This document shows, piece by piece, positions 7,608 through 13,842 of a stretch of 35,583 nt of DNA. The translations under genes were made by a program, and so were the position numbers. The stretch comes from Acidimicrobiales bacterium (GTDB lineage: Bacteria; Actinomycetota; Acidimicrobiia; Acidimicrobiales; Acidimicrobilacustridaceae). The stretch spans positions 1-35,583 of the forward strand of contig JALOLF010000028.1 of assembly GCA_025456085.1 (NCBI GenBank), read 5' to 3'. The notes beneath the pieces were generated by a model that saw only the letters and a list, made by a program, of their open reading frames with translations, was not told where the DNA came from and did not search any database. How positions within the stretch are numbered: position 1 is the first letter of the stretch; every line of letters begins with the position of its first letter.

Positions 7608-8657
7608 TCAGAAGCCGTAGGTGGCGGCCAGCTCGGGGTCGTTGGCGGCCAGCGCCTCGGCCAGGGCGACCACCACCTTGCACTGCTTCACGGTGGCGTC
7701 GTCCTGCATCTTGCCGTCGATCATGACGGCACCGGTCCCGTCGCCCATGGCCTCGATGACACGCTTGGCCCAGGCCACCTCGGCCGGGTCGGGCGAGAAC
7801 ACCTTCTTGGCGATGTCGATCTGCACGGGGTGCAGGCTCCAGGCGCCGACGCAGCCCAGCAGGTACGCGTTGCGGAACTGGTCCTCGCAGGCGACCGTGT
7901 CCTTGATGTCGCCGAAGGGGCCGTAGTAGGCGAAGATCCCGTTGGCCACGCAGGCGTCGACCATGCGGGCCACGGTGTAGTGCCACAGGTCCTGCTGGTA
8001 GGTGGTGCGCACCGCCTCGGCGTCGTCGGGGTGGGGGTCCTGGCGCACGAGGTAGTCGGGGTGGCCACCACCGACCCGGGTGGTCTTCATGCGGCGGCTC
8101 GCGGCGAGGTCGGCCGGGCCGAGCGACAGGCCCTGCATGCGGGGGCTGGCCGCGCAGATCTCCTCGACGTTGGCGACGCCGCGGGCGGTCTCGAGGATGG
8201 CGTGCACCAGCAGCGGGCGCTCCAGTCCGGCCCGGGCCTCGAGCTGCGACAGCAGGCGGTCGACGTAGTGGATGTCCTCGGCGCCCTCCACCTTGGGGAC
8301 CATGATCACGTCGAGCTTGTCGCCGATCTCGGTGACGAGGGCGATCAGGTCGTCGAGCACCCAGGGGGAGTCGAGGCTGTTGACGCGGGTCCACAGCTGG
8401 GTGGGGCCGAAGTCGATGCTCTTGCCCACCTTCACCAGGCCCTCACGGGCGGCTTCCTTGCGGTCGGCCTGGATGGCGTCCTCGAGGTTGCCCAGCAGCA
8501 CGTCCACCGTGCCGACCAGACCGGGCAGCTTGGAGACCATCTTCTCGTTGCTCGGGTCGAAGAAGTGGATCATCCGCGAGGGTCGGAAGGGGATCTCCCG
8601 GACGGGCTCGGGTGCGCCCAGGGCGAGGGGCCGGAAGAAGTCCTTGGGGCTGCGCAT
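7608..8657 (-). CDS. Malyl-CoA / beta-methylmalyl-CoA lyase-like protein (Mcl1 type)
   Basis: A 349-residue protein. GTG at 8675 is in frame, but GGAGG lies just before the ATG at 8657, which decides the start ([12 protein letters not shown]). Family motifs include [28 protein letters not shown] with the Mg-binding Glu-Asp, [34 protein letters not shown], and [17 protein letters not shown]. The length matches L-malyl-CoA lyases of the 3-hydroxypropionate bicycle and the ethylmalonyl-CoA pathway, which cleave malyl-CoA to glyoxylate and acetyl-CoA or make beta-methylmalyl-CoA from propionyl-CoA and glyoxylate. First gene of a two-gene operon with the shorter paralogue. A TAGCGT box lies about 33 bp upstream. 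The exact CoA ester is not decided by sequence. Confidence 0.87.
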   Translation of the reverse strand: MRSPKDFFRPLALGAPEPVREIPFRPSRMIHFFDPSNEKMVSKLPGLVGTVDVLLGNLEDAIQADRKEAAREGLVKVGKSIDFGPTQLWTRVNSLDSPWVLDDLIALVTEIGDKLDVIMVPKVEGAEDIHYVDRLLSQLEARAGLERPLLVHAILETARGVANVEEICAASPRMQGLSLGPADLAASRRMKTTRVGGGHPDYLVRQDPHPDDAEAVRTTYQQDLWHYTVARMVDACVANGIFAYYGPFGDIKDTVACEDQFRNAYLLGCVGAWSLHPVQIDIAKKVFSPDPAEVAWAKRVIEAMGDGTGAVMIDGKMQDDATVKQCKVVVALAEALAANDPELAATYGF

Positions 8658-8690
8658 CGTGGCCTCCAGCGTCACGGTTCGTACCTCGTG

Positions 8691-8696
8691 ACGCTA
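8691..8696 (-). promoter_or_regulatory. Candidate -10 box of the lyase operon
   Basis: Reads TAGCGT on the coding strand, the same hexamer found before the carboxylase and EthD genes in this window. Transcription would begin around 8683, giving a short leader that contains the GGAGG site of the ATG at 8657. Confidence 0.4.
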
Positions 8697-8779
8697 GGAC
8701 GGGCGGCCGGCGCGGGAGAAATCCCACCGCGGTGTCGCGCCCGTCCGCGGGTGATCATCGGGCGGGCCGGTGCGCTCGG

Positions 8780-8785
8780 TACCGT
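8780..8785 (+). promoter_or_regulatory. Candidate leaderless -10 box of the phosphatase gene
   Basis: TACCGT, then 7 nt, then GTG at 8793. No Shine-Dalgarno sequence is present. The spacing would put the transcript start on the start codon. Confidence 0.5.
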
Positions 8786-8792
8786 GCACTGC

Positions 8793-9428
8793 GTGCACCG
8801 GTTGGCACCGCGACTGCTCGGTGGGCTCGTGGCCGTGATCCTCGTCGGGAACCTGGCCATCGCCGGCTGCTCGCTGGCGGTCCGGTCCGCGTCGCGGCGA
8901 CCGGTGGCGCGCGTGCCGGGCGTCCGACACGTCCGGGTGGTCGACGAACGGGTGCTGGCCGGGAGCGCGCCGACCGCCGAGGGATACCGGTGGTTGGCCG
9001 CACGGGGGGTCACGACCGTGGTGGATCTGCGGGCCGAGCACCGTCCGGGCGCCGTCGACGGGCTCCCGGTCGAGCTGGGCCTGCGGCGGGTGCACCTCCC
9101 GGTGCGGGACGGCCAGACCCCCACGTACGAGCAGGTGCGGGCCTTCCTGGCGACGGTGCGCGACGCCGCCGGACCGGTGTACGTCCACTGCGGTGCCGGC
9201 GTGGGCCGCACCGGCGCCATGACCGCGGCCTACCTGTCGGCCACGGGCCCGCGATCGCGCTGCGACGCCGTGCGGGGCAGCCTCGCGGTCGGTCCGCCGT
9301 CGCTGGAGCAGCTGGTCTTCGCGGCGACGCTGCGTCCGGGCCGGGCGCCGGCGCCGCCCTCGACTCCCGTGCTGGTGCTGAGCCGGCTCATCGACGGGCC
9401 GCGTCGGCTGTGGTCCCGCCTCCGGTGA
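8793..9428 (+). CDS. Exported tyrosine/dual-specificity phosphatase-like lipoprotein
   Basis: A 211-residue protein from GTG 8793. Upstream GTGs at 8784 and 8751 are in frame, but 8793 gives a proper short basic n-region and fits the TACCGT box 7 nt before it. Residues 1-26 are HRLAPR, a hydrophobic core and a lipobox-like LAIAGC ending at Cys26. The catalytic loop HCGAGVGRTG gives Cys133 as nucleophile and Arg139 as phosphate-binding residue. Asp106 in PVRDGQTP is a likely general acid. VLAGSAPTAEGYRWLAARG is typical of cysteine phosphatases of the DSP/PTP type. The protein should act outside the membrane, on a phosphorylated protein, lipid or inositol (inference). Convergent with the acyl-CoA ligase. 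The fold call is strong; the lipid anchor is probable. Confidence 0.85.
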   Translation: MHRLAPRLLGGLVAVILVGNLAIAGCSLAVRSASRRPVARVPGVRHVRVVDERVLAGSAPTAEGYRWLAARGVTTVVDLRAEHRPGAVDGLPVELGLRRVHLPVRDGQTPTYEQVRAFLATVRDAAGPVYVHCGAGVGRTGAMTAAYLSATGPRSRCDAVRGSLAVGPPSLEQLVFAATLRPGRAPAPPSTPVLVLSRLIDGPRRLWSRLR

Positions 9429-9449
9429 GGACCGGCGCCGCCGGTCGGC

Positions 9450-11138
9450 TCAGCCGGCGTCGCGGGCCACGATCTCGTCGCGCAGTGCCCGCTTGAGGAT
9501 CTTGCCGCTCGCGTTGCGGGGGAGCTGCTCGGCCCACACCTCGATGCGGGTGGGCACCTTGAACTCGGCCAGGTGACGTCGGACGTGCGCCCGGAGCGCC
9601 TCGGCGTCGAGGTCCACGCCCGCGCGGGGCACGATGGCCACGGCGAGCTCCTCGCCGAGCCGCTCGTGCGGGAGGCCGAACACCGCGGCCTCGTAGACCG
9701 CGGGGAACTCGTAGATGATGGCCTCGACCTCGGCGCAGTAGATGTTCTCGCCGCCGCGCAGGACCATGTCCTTGACCCGGTCCTCCACGAAGATGAAGCC
9801 TTCGTCGTCGAGGCGGCCGAGGTCCCCCGAGCGCAGCCAGCCGTCCTCCACGGCCTCGGCGGTGGCCTCGGGCTTGTTCCAGTAGCCCCGGATGAGGTTC
9901 GGTCCCTTGAACCAGATCTCGCCCACCTCGCCGGCCGGGAGGTCCCGACCGGCCTCGTCACGGACGGCGATCTCCATGATGGGGATGGTGCGTCCCGACG
10001 AGCGCGGTTTGCGGAGGTAGTCGTCGCCGGTGTTGCCGGGCCCGTAGGCGTTGGTCTCGGTCATGCCGTAGCCGATGGTGGGCCGCCCCTTGGTGAAGCT
10101 GCGTTCGACCCGGTTCACGAGCTCCGGCGGGGCGGGCGCGCCACCGCCACCCACGCTCAGCAGAGACGAGGTGTCGTACTGCGCGAAGGAGGGGCACTCC
10201 AGGAGATCCCAGGACTGGGTGGGCACGCCCACGAAGGTGGTGACCCGCTCCCGCTCGACGAGCTGGAGGGCCCGCTCGGGGTCCCACTTGTACAGCACGA
10301 CCAGCTTGTGGCCACCGGCGAAGGCGCTCAGCATCACGGGCACGAGGCCCGTGACGTGGAACAGCGGGACGGCGAGGATGAAGCTGGTGCGGTACGGGCT
10401 CTTGTCCACCGGGGGGCTCACCAGCCGGTTGACGGTGGCGCGGCAGGCGAAGCCCAGCAGCGCGCTGACCACGGCCCGGTGGGTCGACACCGCCCCCTTG
10501 GGGTGCCCGGTGGTACCCGAGGTGTAGAGGATGGTGGCGGCGTCGTCGGGTTCGACCATCACCTCGGGCAGGGCCGCACCGGCGATGACCGCGTCCTCCC
10601 ACCGGGTCACCCCGACCGGGAGGTCGCGGTCGCAGCGCACGACGATGCCCCGCACGCCGAGGGTGATCATGGCCCCGTGGGCTCGGTCAATGCGCTCGGC
10701 GTCGGCGATGAGCACCTTCGCTCCCGAGTCCTCGAGGCCGTACCAGAGCTCCTCACCGGTCCACCAGGCGTTGAGGCACACCGCGACGGCGCCGATCGAG
10801 GTGATCGCCGCGAACGCGATCACCCACTCCGGGTAGTTGCGCATGGCGATGGCCACCCGGTCGCCCTGGCGCACGGCGTAGTTCTCGACGAGCGCCGCCC
10901 CGAGCTCGTCCACCCGGCGCAGGACGTCGTCGAAGGAGAGGCGATCGTCCTCGTAGACGAGGAAGATCTCCTCGCCGTGCCGGCGACTCCCGTCGAACAC
11001 CGCCCGCAGCGAGCTCGGTGCAGCTGCGAAGACCCGGGTGGGCACCCCGGCGACGGTGGCGTCGACGATCTCGAACCGACCGCCGGGGCCGCAGACCGCC
11101 GCGATCGCCTCGTCCCAGGTCATCGGCGTGTCGGCCAT
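9450..11138 (-). CDS. Acyl-CoA ligase (AMP-forming, class I adenylate-forming)
   Basis: A 562-residue enzyme from ATG 11138, with GGGGAC upstream. It carries the full set of adenylation motifs: the P-loop ILYTSGTTGHPKGAV near residues 203-217, IGYGMTETNAYG, the A7-type WLRSGDLGRLDDEGF, DRVKDMVLRGGENIYCAEVE, and the C-terminal LPRNASGKILKRALRD with the catalytic Lys. Members activate a carboxylic acid with ATP and load it onto CoA. The sequence style (LFHVTGLVPVM, MTETN) resembles medium/long-chain fatty acyl or cyclohexane-type acid ligases, but the acid cannot be named. No signal peptide; cytosolic. It lies downstream of the peroxidase on the same strand with a 142-bp gap that holds a small hairpin, so it is probably transcribed separately. 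Confidence 0.93.
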   Translation of the reverse strand: MADTPMTWDEAIAAVCGPGGRFEIVDATVAGVPTRVFAAAPSSLRAVFDGSRRHGEEIFLVYEDDRLSFDDVLRRVDELGAALVENYAVRQGDRVAIAMRNYPEWVIAFAAITSIGAVAVCLNAWWTGEELWYGLEDSGAKVLIADAERIDRAHGAMITLGVRGIVVRCDRDLPVGVTRWEDAVIAGAALPEVMVEPDDAATILYTSGTTGHPKGAVSTHRAVVSALLGFACRATVNRLVSPPVDKSPYRTSFILAVPLFHVTGLVPVMLSAFAGGHKLVVLYKWDPERALQLVERERVTTFVGVPTQSWDLLECPSFAQYDTSSLLSVGGGGAPAPPELVNRVERSFTKGRPTIGYGMTETNAYGPGNTGDDYLRKPRSSGRTIPIMEIAVRDEAGRDLPAGEVGEIWFKGPNLIRGYWNKPEATAEAVEDGWLRSGDLGRLDDEGFIFVEDRVKDMVLRGGENIYCAEVEAIIYEFPAVYEAAVFGLPHERLGEELAVAIVPRAGVDLDAEALRAHVRRHLAEFKVPTRIEVWAEQLPRNASGKILKRALRDEIVARDAG

Positions 11139-11246
11139 GTCGTCCCCGTTCGTCGCGCGCGAGCTCCCACCCGTCGGCGATCGTACGGTCGCCCGCTCCC
11201 CAGCCGCCAAGCCACCGGGTGCCCGGTCCGCGAGCGCAGGGCGGAA

Positions 11247-11264
11247 CGCTCCAGCGAGGGAGCG
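11247..11264 (-). terminator. Weak hairpin between peroxidase and ligase genes
   Basis: CGCTCC pairs with GGAGCG across a 6-nt loop, 17 bp after the peroxidase stop codon. The stem is short and there is no T-tract. The remainder of the 142-bp gap holds nothing else I recognise. Confidence 0.3.
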
Positions 11265-11280
11265 CCCGCCCCGGACTCGA

Positions 11281-11769
11281 TCAGCCGGGGAGCGCGGCCT
11301 CGATGGCAGCGACGATCTCGTCGGCCTCGGGGTCGACCATCGGCGCGTAGCGGGCGATGACCGAACCGTCGGAACCGACGAGGAACTTCTCGAAGTTCCA
11401 GCGGATGTCGCCGCTGTGGCCCTCGGCGTCGGCCGTCTCGGTGAGCGACGCGTACAGCGCATGGCGGTCGTCGCCGTTGACGTCGATCTTCTCGAACAGG
11501 GGGAAGTCGACCCCGTAGGTGGTGCTGCAGAAGGCGGCGATCTCCTCGGGGGAGCCGGGTTCCTGGCCCAGGAACTGGTTGCACGGGAACCCCAGGACGT
11601 TGAACCCGCGGTCGTGGAACTGCTGTTGCAGGCGCACCAGACCCTCGTACTGCGGGGTGAGGCCGCACTTGGAGGCCACGTTCACCATCAGCGAGACGGT
11701 GCCCTGGTACTGGCGCAGGCTGTCCGGTGTGCCGTCCAGGGCGGCGATGTCGACGTCGTAGGTGTTCAT
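11281..11769 (-). CDS. Glutathione peroxidase family protein (cysteine type)
   Basis: A 162-residue thioredoxin-fold peroxidase starting at ATG 11769, with TAGGCT 8 nt upstream and no Shine-Dalgarno site. The peroxidatic residue is Cys35 in NVASKCGLTPQY, where animal enzymes have selenocysteine. The other family motifs are GFPCNQFLGQEPG (Gln66) and RWNFEKFLV (Trp and Asn). Cys81, in FCSTTYGVDFPLFEKIDVNG, sits where the resolving cysteine of thioredoxin-dependent members lies. Actinobacteria lack glutathione as a rule, so thioredoxin or a mycothiol system is the likely reductant (inference). It reduces hydrogen or lipid peroxides in the cytosol. The gene is downstream of the zinc-ribbon/receiver gene with a 73-bp gap. 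Confidence 0.93.
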   Translation of the reverse strand: MNTYDVDIAALDGTPDSLRQYQGTVSLMVNVASKCGLTPQYEGLVRLQQQFHDRGFNVLGFPCNQFLGQEPGSPEEIAAFCSTTYGVDFPLFEKIDVNGDDRHALYASLTETADAEGHSGDIRWNFEKFLVGSDGSVIARYAPMVDPEADEIVAAIEAALPG

Positions 11770-11777
11770 GGCGGGCC

Positions 11778-11783
11778 AGCCTA
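11778..11783 (-). promoter_or_regulatory. Candidate leaderless -10 box of the peroxidase gene
   Basis: TAGGCT on the coding strand, then 8 nt, then the ATG at 11769. No ribosome binding site is seen before the ATG. Confidence 0.45.
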
Positions 11784-11842
11784 CGGGCGCGGTCCGGCAT
11801 TCGCTCGGGTCGCGGCCGGGGTGTCGGCCCGCCACCCGCGGG

Positions 11843-12847
11843 TCAGCCCGCCAGGAGCCCCGAGACGTCGCCGACCTTGATGTGCGCGGCGGTGGTGCGC
11901 AGCAACCGGGCGAAGCGGTCGTTCGCGACCTCGCCCCGGTCCGCCAACGCCTCGAGCTGCGCGACGGTGATCACGTGGGCCGCGCCCAGGACCCGGGCCT
12001 GCACGAGCAGGCCGTTGTCGAGCTCGGTGACCAGCGCGATGACCGGGACGTCGGTGTCGGCTCCGTGCCGCCACTCGAGCATCGTGAAGATGCCGGTGGA
12101 GTCGGGGAGGTCCAGGTCCAGGATGACCAGGTCGAACGGCTGCCGGGCGAGCCGGCGCTCGCCCTCGACGCGGGTCGCGGCGGGGGTGACGACGATCTCC
12201 TGGCCCAGTCGGTGACCGATGAGCGACTCCACGAGCATCAACTCGAACGGGTTGTCGTCGACCACGAGCACCTGCATGACGTGGGCTGCGTCTGGCCCGG
12301 CCTCCCCGTCCAGCGCCGTGAACGCCACCGGGTGCGGGGTGTCGTCGGGTTGCCGCTCCGGTCGCGGGCCGGGGTCCGCCGGAGGCGTCGGGGCGCTGGG
12401 TCCGGCCGCGTTCGGCGGGTCGTCGTCGAACAGCGCGCCGATGGGGAGCTCGCCGTCGCTCGTCTCGTCGCCCAGCTCGTCGGCGTCGAGCACCGGATGT
12501 CGAGCGCCGAGCCCCGATCGGTTGGCGAAGGCCGGAGGCGGGGGGTCGTCGACCAGCATCGAGAAGGGCTGCTCCGCCGCCGGGAGGCTCGACTGCGCTC
12601 GGAGGGCGCGCCGGGTGATGACCCATTCGAGGTTGCAGACCCGGCAGGAGTTGGTCGCGTGGCTCGCGGCGACGTTCTGCACGAAGCCGAAGTCGCCGCA
12701 CTGGGGGCAGCGGCACGGGGACCCGAAGTGCAGGCGCGCGCCCTTCGGGTAGTGCCGCAGCACGTCCCGGAGGGTCTGCATCTCCTCTGCGCTCGGCGTG
12801 TCGGAGACCGGGGTCACCGCACTCCGCGCCTTCCTGCGCCCGAACAT
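11843..12847 (-). CDS. Zinc-ribbon protein with C-terminal receiver-like domain
   Basis: A 334-residue protein from ATG 12847, with GGAAGGA upstream. Residues 45-75 hold a four-cysteine zinc ribbon: Cys47-x2-Cys50 and Cys68-x2-Cys71. A Pro/Asp-rich linker runs from about 85 to 188. Residues 191-315 look like a response-regulator receiver domain: VLVVDDNPFELMLVESL with the acidic pair Asp197/Asp198, and phosphoacceptor Asp244 in VILDLDLPDS. The usual Lys near the end of the domain (the KP motif) is not seen; GAAHVITVAQLEAL takes its place, so phosphorylation may be altered. There is no recognisable DNA-binding output domain and no histidine kinase nearby. Divergent from bfd-bfr. It may signal through protein contacts (inference). 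Function unknown. Confidence 0.8.
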   Translation of the reverse strand: MFGRRKARSAVTPVSDTPSAEEMQTLRDVLRHYPKGARLHFGSPCRCPQCGDFGFVQNVAASHATNSCRVCNLEWVITRRALRAQSSLPAAEQPFSMLVDDPPPPAFANRSGLGARHPVLDADELGDETSDGELPIGALFDDDPPNAAGPSAPTPPADPGPRPERQPDDTPHPVAFTALDGEAGPDAAHVMQVLVVDDNPFELMLVESLIGHRLGQEIVVTPAATRVEGERRLARQPFDLVILDLDLPDSTGIFTMLEWRHGADTDVPVIALVTELDNGLLVQARVLGAAHVITVAQLEALADRGEVANDRFARLLRTTAAHIKVGDVSGLLAG

Positions 12848-12924
12848 CGCCGTCCTTCCGACCAGGAATGGGCTTGTTCAGTGTTCGGCCGTCGGGGGTC
12901 CGGGACAATGGTTCGCGCGACTCA

Positions 12925-12938
12925 TTACCTGTGGGTAA
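12925..12938. promoter_or_regulatory. Inverted repeat TTACC-N4-GGTAA
   Basis: A perfect 5-4-5 dyad in the 257-bp divergent region between the zinc-ribbon/receiver gene and bfd. It lies 78 bp upstream of the receiver gene start and could bind a dimeric regulator. The regulator is unknown. Confidence 0.35.
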
Positions 12939-12964
12939 CCGACACGGACGGGCAGGGACACGCC

Positions 12965-12970
12965 TTGACA
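12965..12970 (+). promoter_or_regulatory. Candidate -35 box of the bfd-bfr operon
   Basis: A perfect TTGACA. Seventeen bases downstream is CAGTGT (12988-12993), a weak -10, directly abutting the TTAGG palindrome. The pair would start transcription near 13000. Confidence 0.4.
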
Positions 12971-12992
12971 CCAGCCCGTTCCGCTGTCAGTG

Positions 12993-13006
12993 TTAGGGAA
13001 CCCTAA
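12993..13006. promoter_or_regulatory. TTAGGG-AA-CCCTAA palindrome, possible iron-regulator operator
   Basis: A perfect 6-2-6 dyad. Its outer TTAGG...CCTAA arms match the arms of DtxR/IdeR iron boxes, though the inner spacing differs from the 19-bp consensus. It sits over the expected -10/+1 of a promoter driving bfd-bfr, genes known to be iron-controlled in other bacteria. The link to a DtxR-type protein is inference. Confidence 0.45.
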
Positions 13007-13077
13007 TAGCCCCTCGTCGGGGATGGTTCACAAGGCTGGTGTCCTGTGGGCGGTGTGGATCGAGCAGAACGGTTCGT

Positions 13078-13093
13078 CTCCCCGTTCGGGGAG
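13078..13093 (+). promoter_or_regulatory. Hairpin covering the bfd ribosome binding site
   Basis: CTCCCC (13078-13083) pairs perfectly with GGGGAG (13088-13093) around a GTTC loop. The second arm is most of the GGGGAGG Shine-Dalgarno sequence of bfd, whose GTG start is at 13105. Folded, it would hide the site from the ribosome. Confidence 0.45.
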
Positions 13094-13104
13094 GTTCGGG
13101 TCCC

Positions 13105-13317
13105 GTGATCGTGTGCCACTGCGAGGGGGTGAACGACCACACGATCCGCGAGGCGGTCGGTCGTGGAGCCCGCTGCCCGGAGACGGTCGCCGCGCTGTGC
13201 GGCGCTGGCGCCCTGTGCGGCGGCTGCCGTCCCGCCATCGAGGACGTCGTCGACCGCATGACCGCTGCAGGTGAACATGGCGGCCAGTCAGGGCGCGGAC
13301 GGCTCCGCAGCGCGTAG
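13105..13317 (+). CDS. bfd: Bacterioferritin-associated ferredoxin
   Basis: A 70-residue [2Fe-2S] protein from GTG 13105, with GGGGAGG about 10 nt upstream. The start fits because the family begins directly with the first cysteine pair. Four cysteines, Cys4-x-Cys6 and Cys38-x2-Cys41, match the BFD-like Fer2 pattern with a helical CHCEGVNDHTIREAV start. In E. coli and Pseudomonas, Bfd docks on bacterioferritin and passes electrons to release stored iron. Here bfr follows with an 10-bp gap on the same strand, which supports that role. The tail after about residue 52 (HGGQSGRGRLRSA) is low complexity. The upstream palindrome and the hairpin over the ribosome binding site suggest tight control. 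Confidence 0.92.
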   Translation: MIVCHCEGVNDHTIREAVGRGARCPETVAALCGAGALCGGCRPAIEDVVDRMTAAGEHGGQSGRGRLRSA

Positions 13318-13320
13318 GGT
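13315..13320 (+). promoter_or_regulatory. Candidate leaderless -10 box of bfr, overlapping the bfd stop codon
   Basis: TAGGGT, then exactly 7 nt, then ATG 13328. The first three bases are the bfd stop codon TAG. This could give bfr its own leaderless transcript in addition to the operon mRNA. Confidence 0.45.
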
Positions 13321-13327
13321 GGTCGCC

Positions 13328-13798
13328 ATGCAAGGTGACCCCAAGGTGCTCGAACTGCTCAACGACGTCCTCACCGCGGAGCTCACCGCGGTCAACCAGT
13401 ACTTCATCCACGCCAAGTTGCAGGGCAACTGGGGCTACCAGCGACTGCAGGGGCTCACCCGGGCCGAGTCCATCGACGAGATGCGCCACGCCGAGCAGCT
13501 CATCGACCGGATCCTCTTCCTCGACGGGGTGCCCAACATGCAGCGGCTCTACCCCGTCAAGGTGGGTGAGACCGTGGTCGAGCAGTTCCAGCTCGACCTG
13601 GAGCTCGAGTACGTCGCCGTCAAGCGTCTCAACGACGGGGTCGCGGCCTGTGTCGCCGCCGGCGACAGTGGCAGCCGCGACCTGCTCGAGCAGATCCTGG
13701 TGGCCGAGGAGGAGCACGCCGACTGGCTCGAGACCCAGCTCGAGACCATCCGCCAGATCGGTCTCGAGAACTACCTCACCCAGCAGCTCGCCGTCTGA
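13328..13798 (+). CDS. bfr: Bacterioferritin (heme-binding ferritin subunit)
   Basis: A 156-residue four-helix subunit that assembles into a 24-mer iron store. All ferroxidase ligands are in place and at standard positions: Glu18, Glu51, His54, Glu94, Glu127 and His130. Met52, in IDEMRHAEQL, is the axial heme ligand shared between two subunits, so this is a true bacterioferritin rather than a plain ferritin. The ATG at 13328 gives the normal family N-terminus (MQGDPKVLELLNDVLTAEL). No clear Shine-Dalgarno is present; TAGGGT sits 7 nt before the ATG. It follows bfd, its electron donor, by 10 bp and is convergent with the acyl-CoA carboxylase, 44 bp away. Confidence 0.97.
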   Translation: MQGDPKVLELLNDVLTAELTAVNQYFIHAKLQGNWGYQRLQGLTRAESIDEMRHAEQLIDRILFLDGVPNMQRLYPVKVGETVVEQFQLDLELEYVAVKRLNDGVAACVAAGDSGSRDLLEQILVAEEEHADWLETQLETIRQIGLENYLTQQLAV

Positions 13799-13842
13799 GC
13801 GCGGTCCGGATCACGCCGGGAACCGACGCGGACCCGGGGTTC

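Noticed and set aside
11281-11769. Selenocysteine use in the glutathione peroxidase.
   Set aside because: The peroxidatic position is a normal cysteine codon, not TGA, and no selenocysteine element is needed.
12993-13006. TTAGGG as a telomere-like repeat.
   Set aside because: Only one unit each way as a palindrome, in a promoter region of a bacterial chromosome.
13803-13834. GGTCCG...CGGACC inverted repeat between bfr and the carboxylase.
   Set aside because: Only 6 bp per arm with a 20-nt loop, so too weak to call a terminator.
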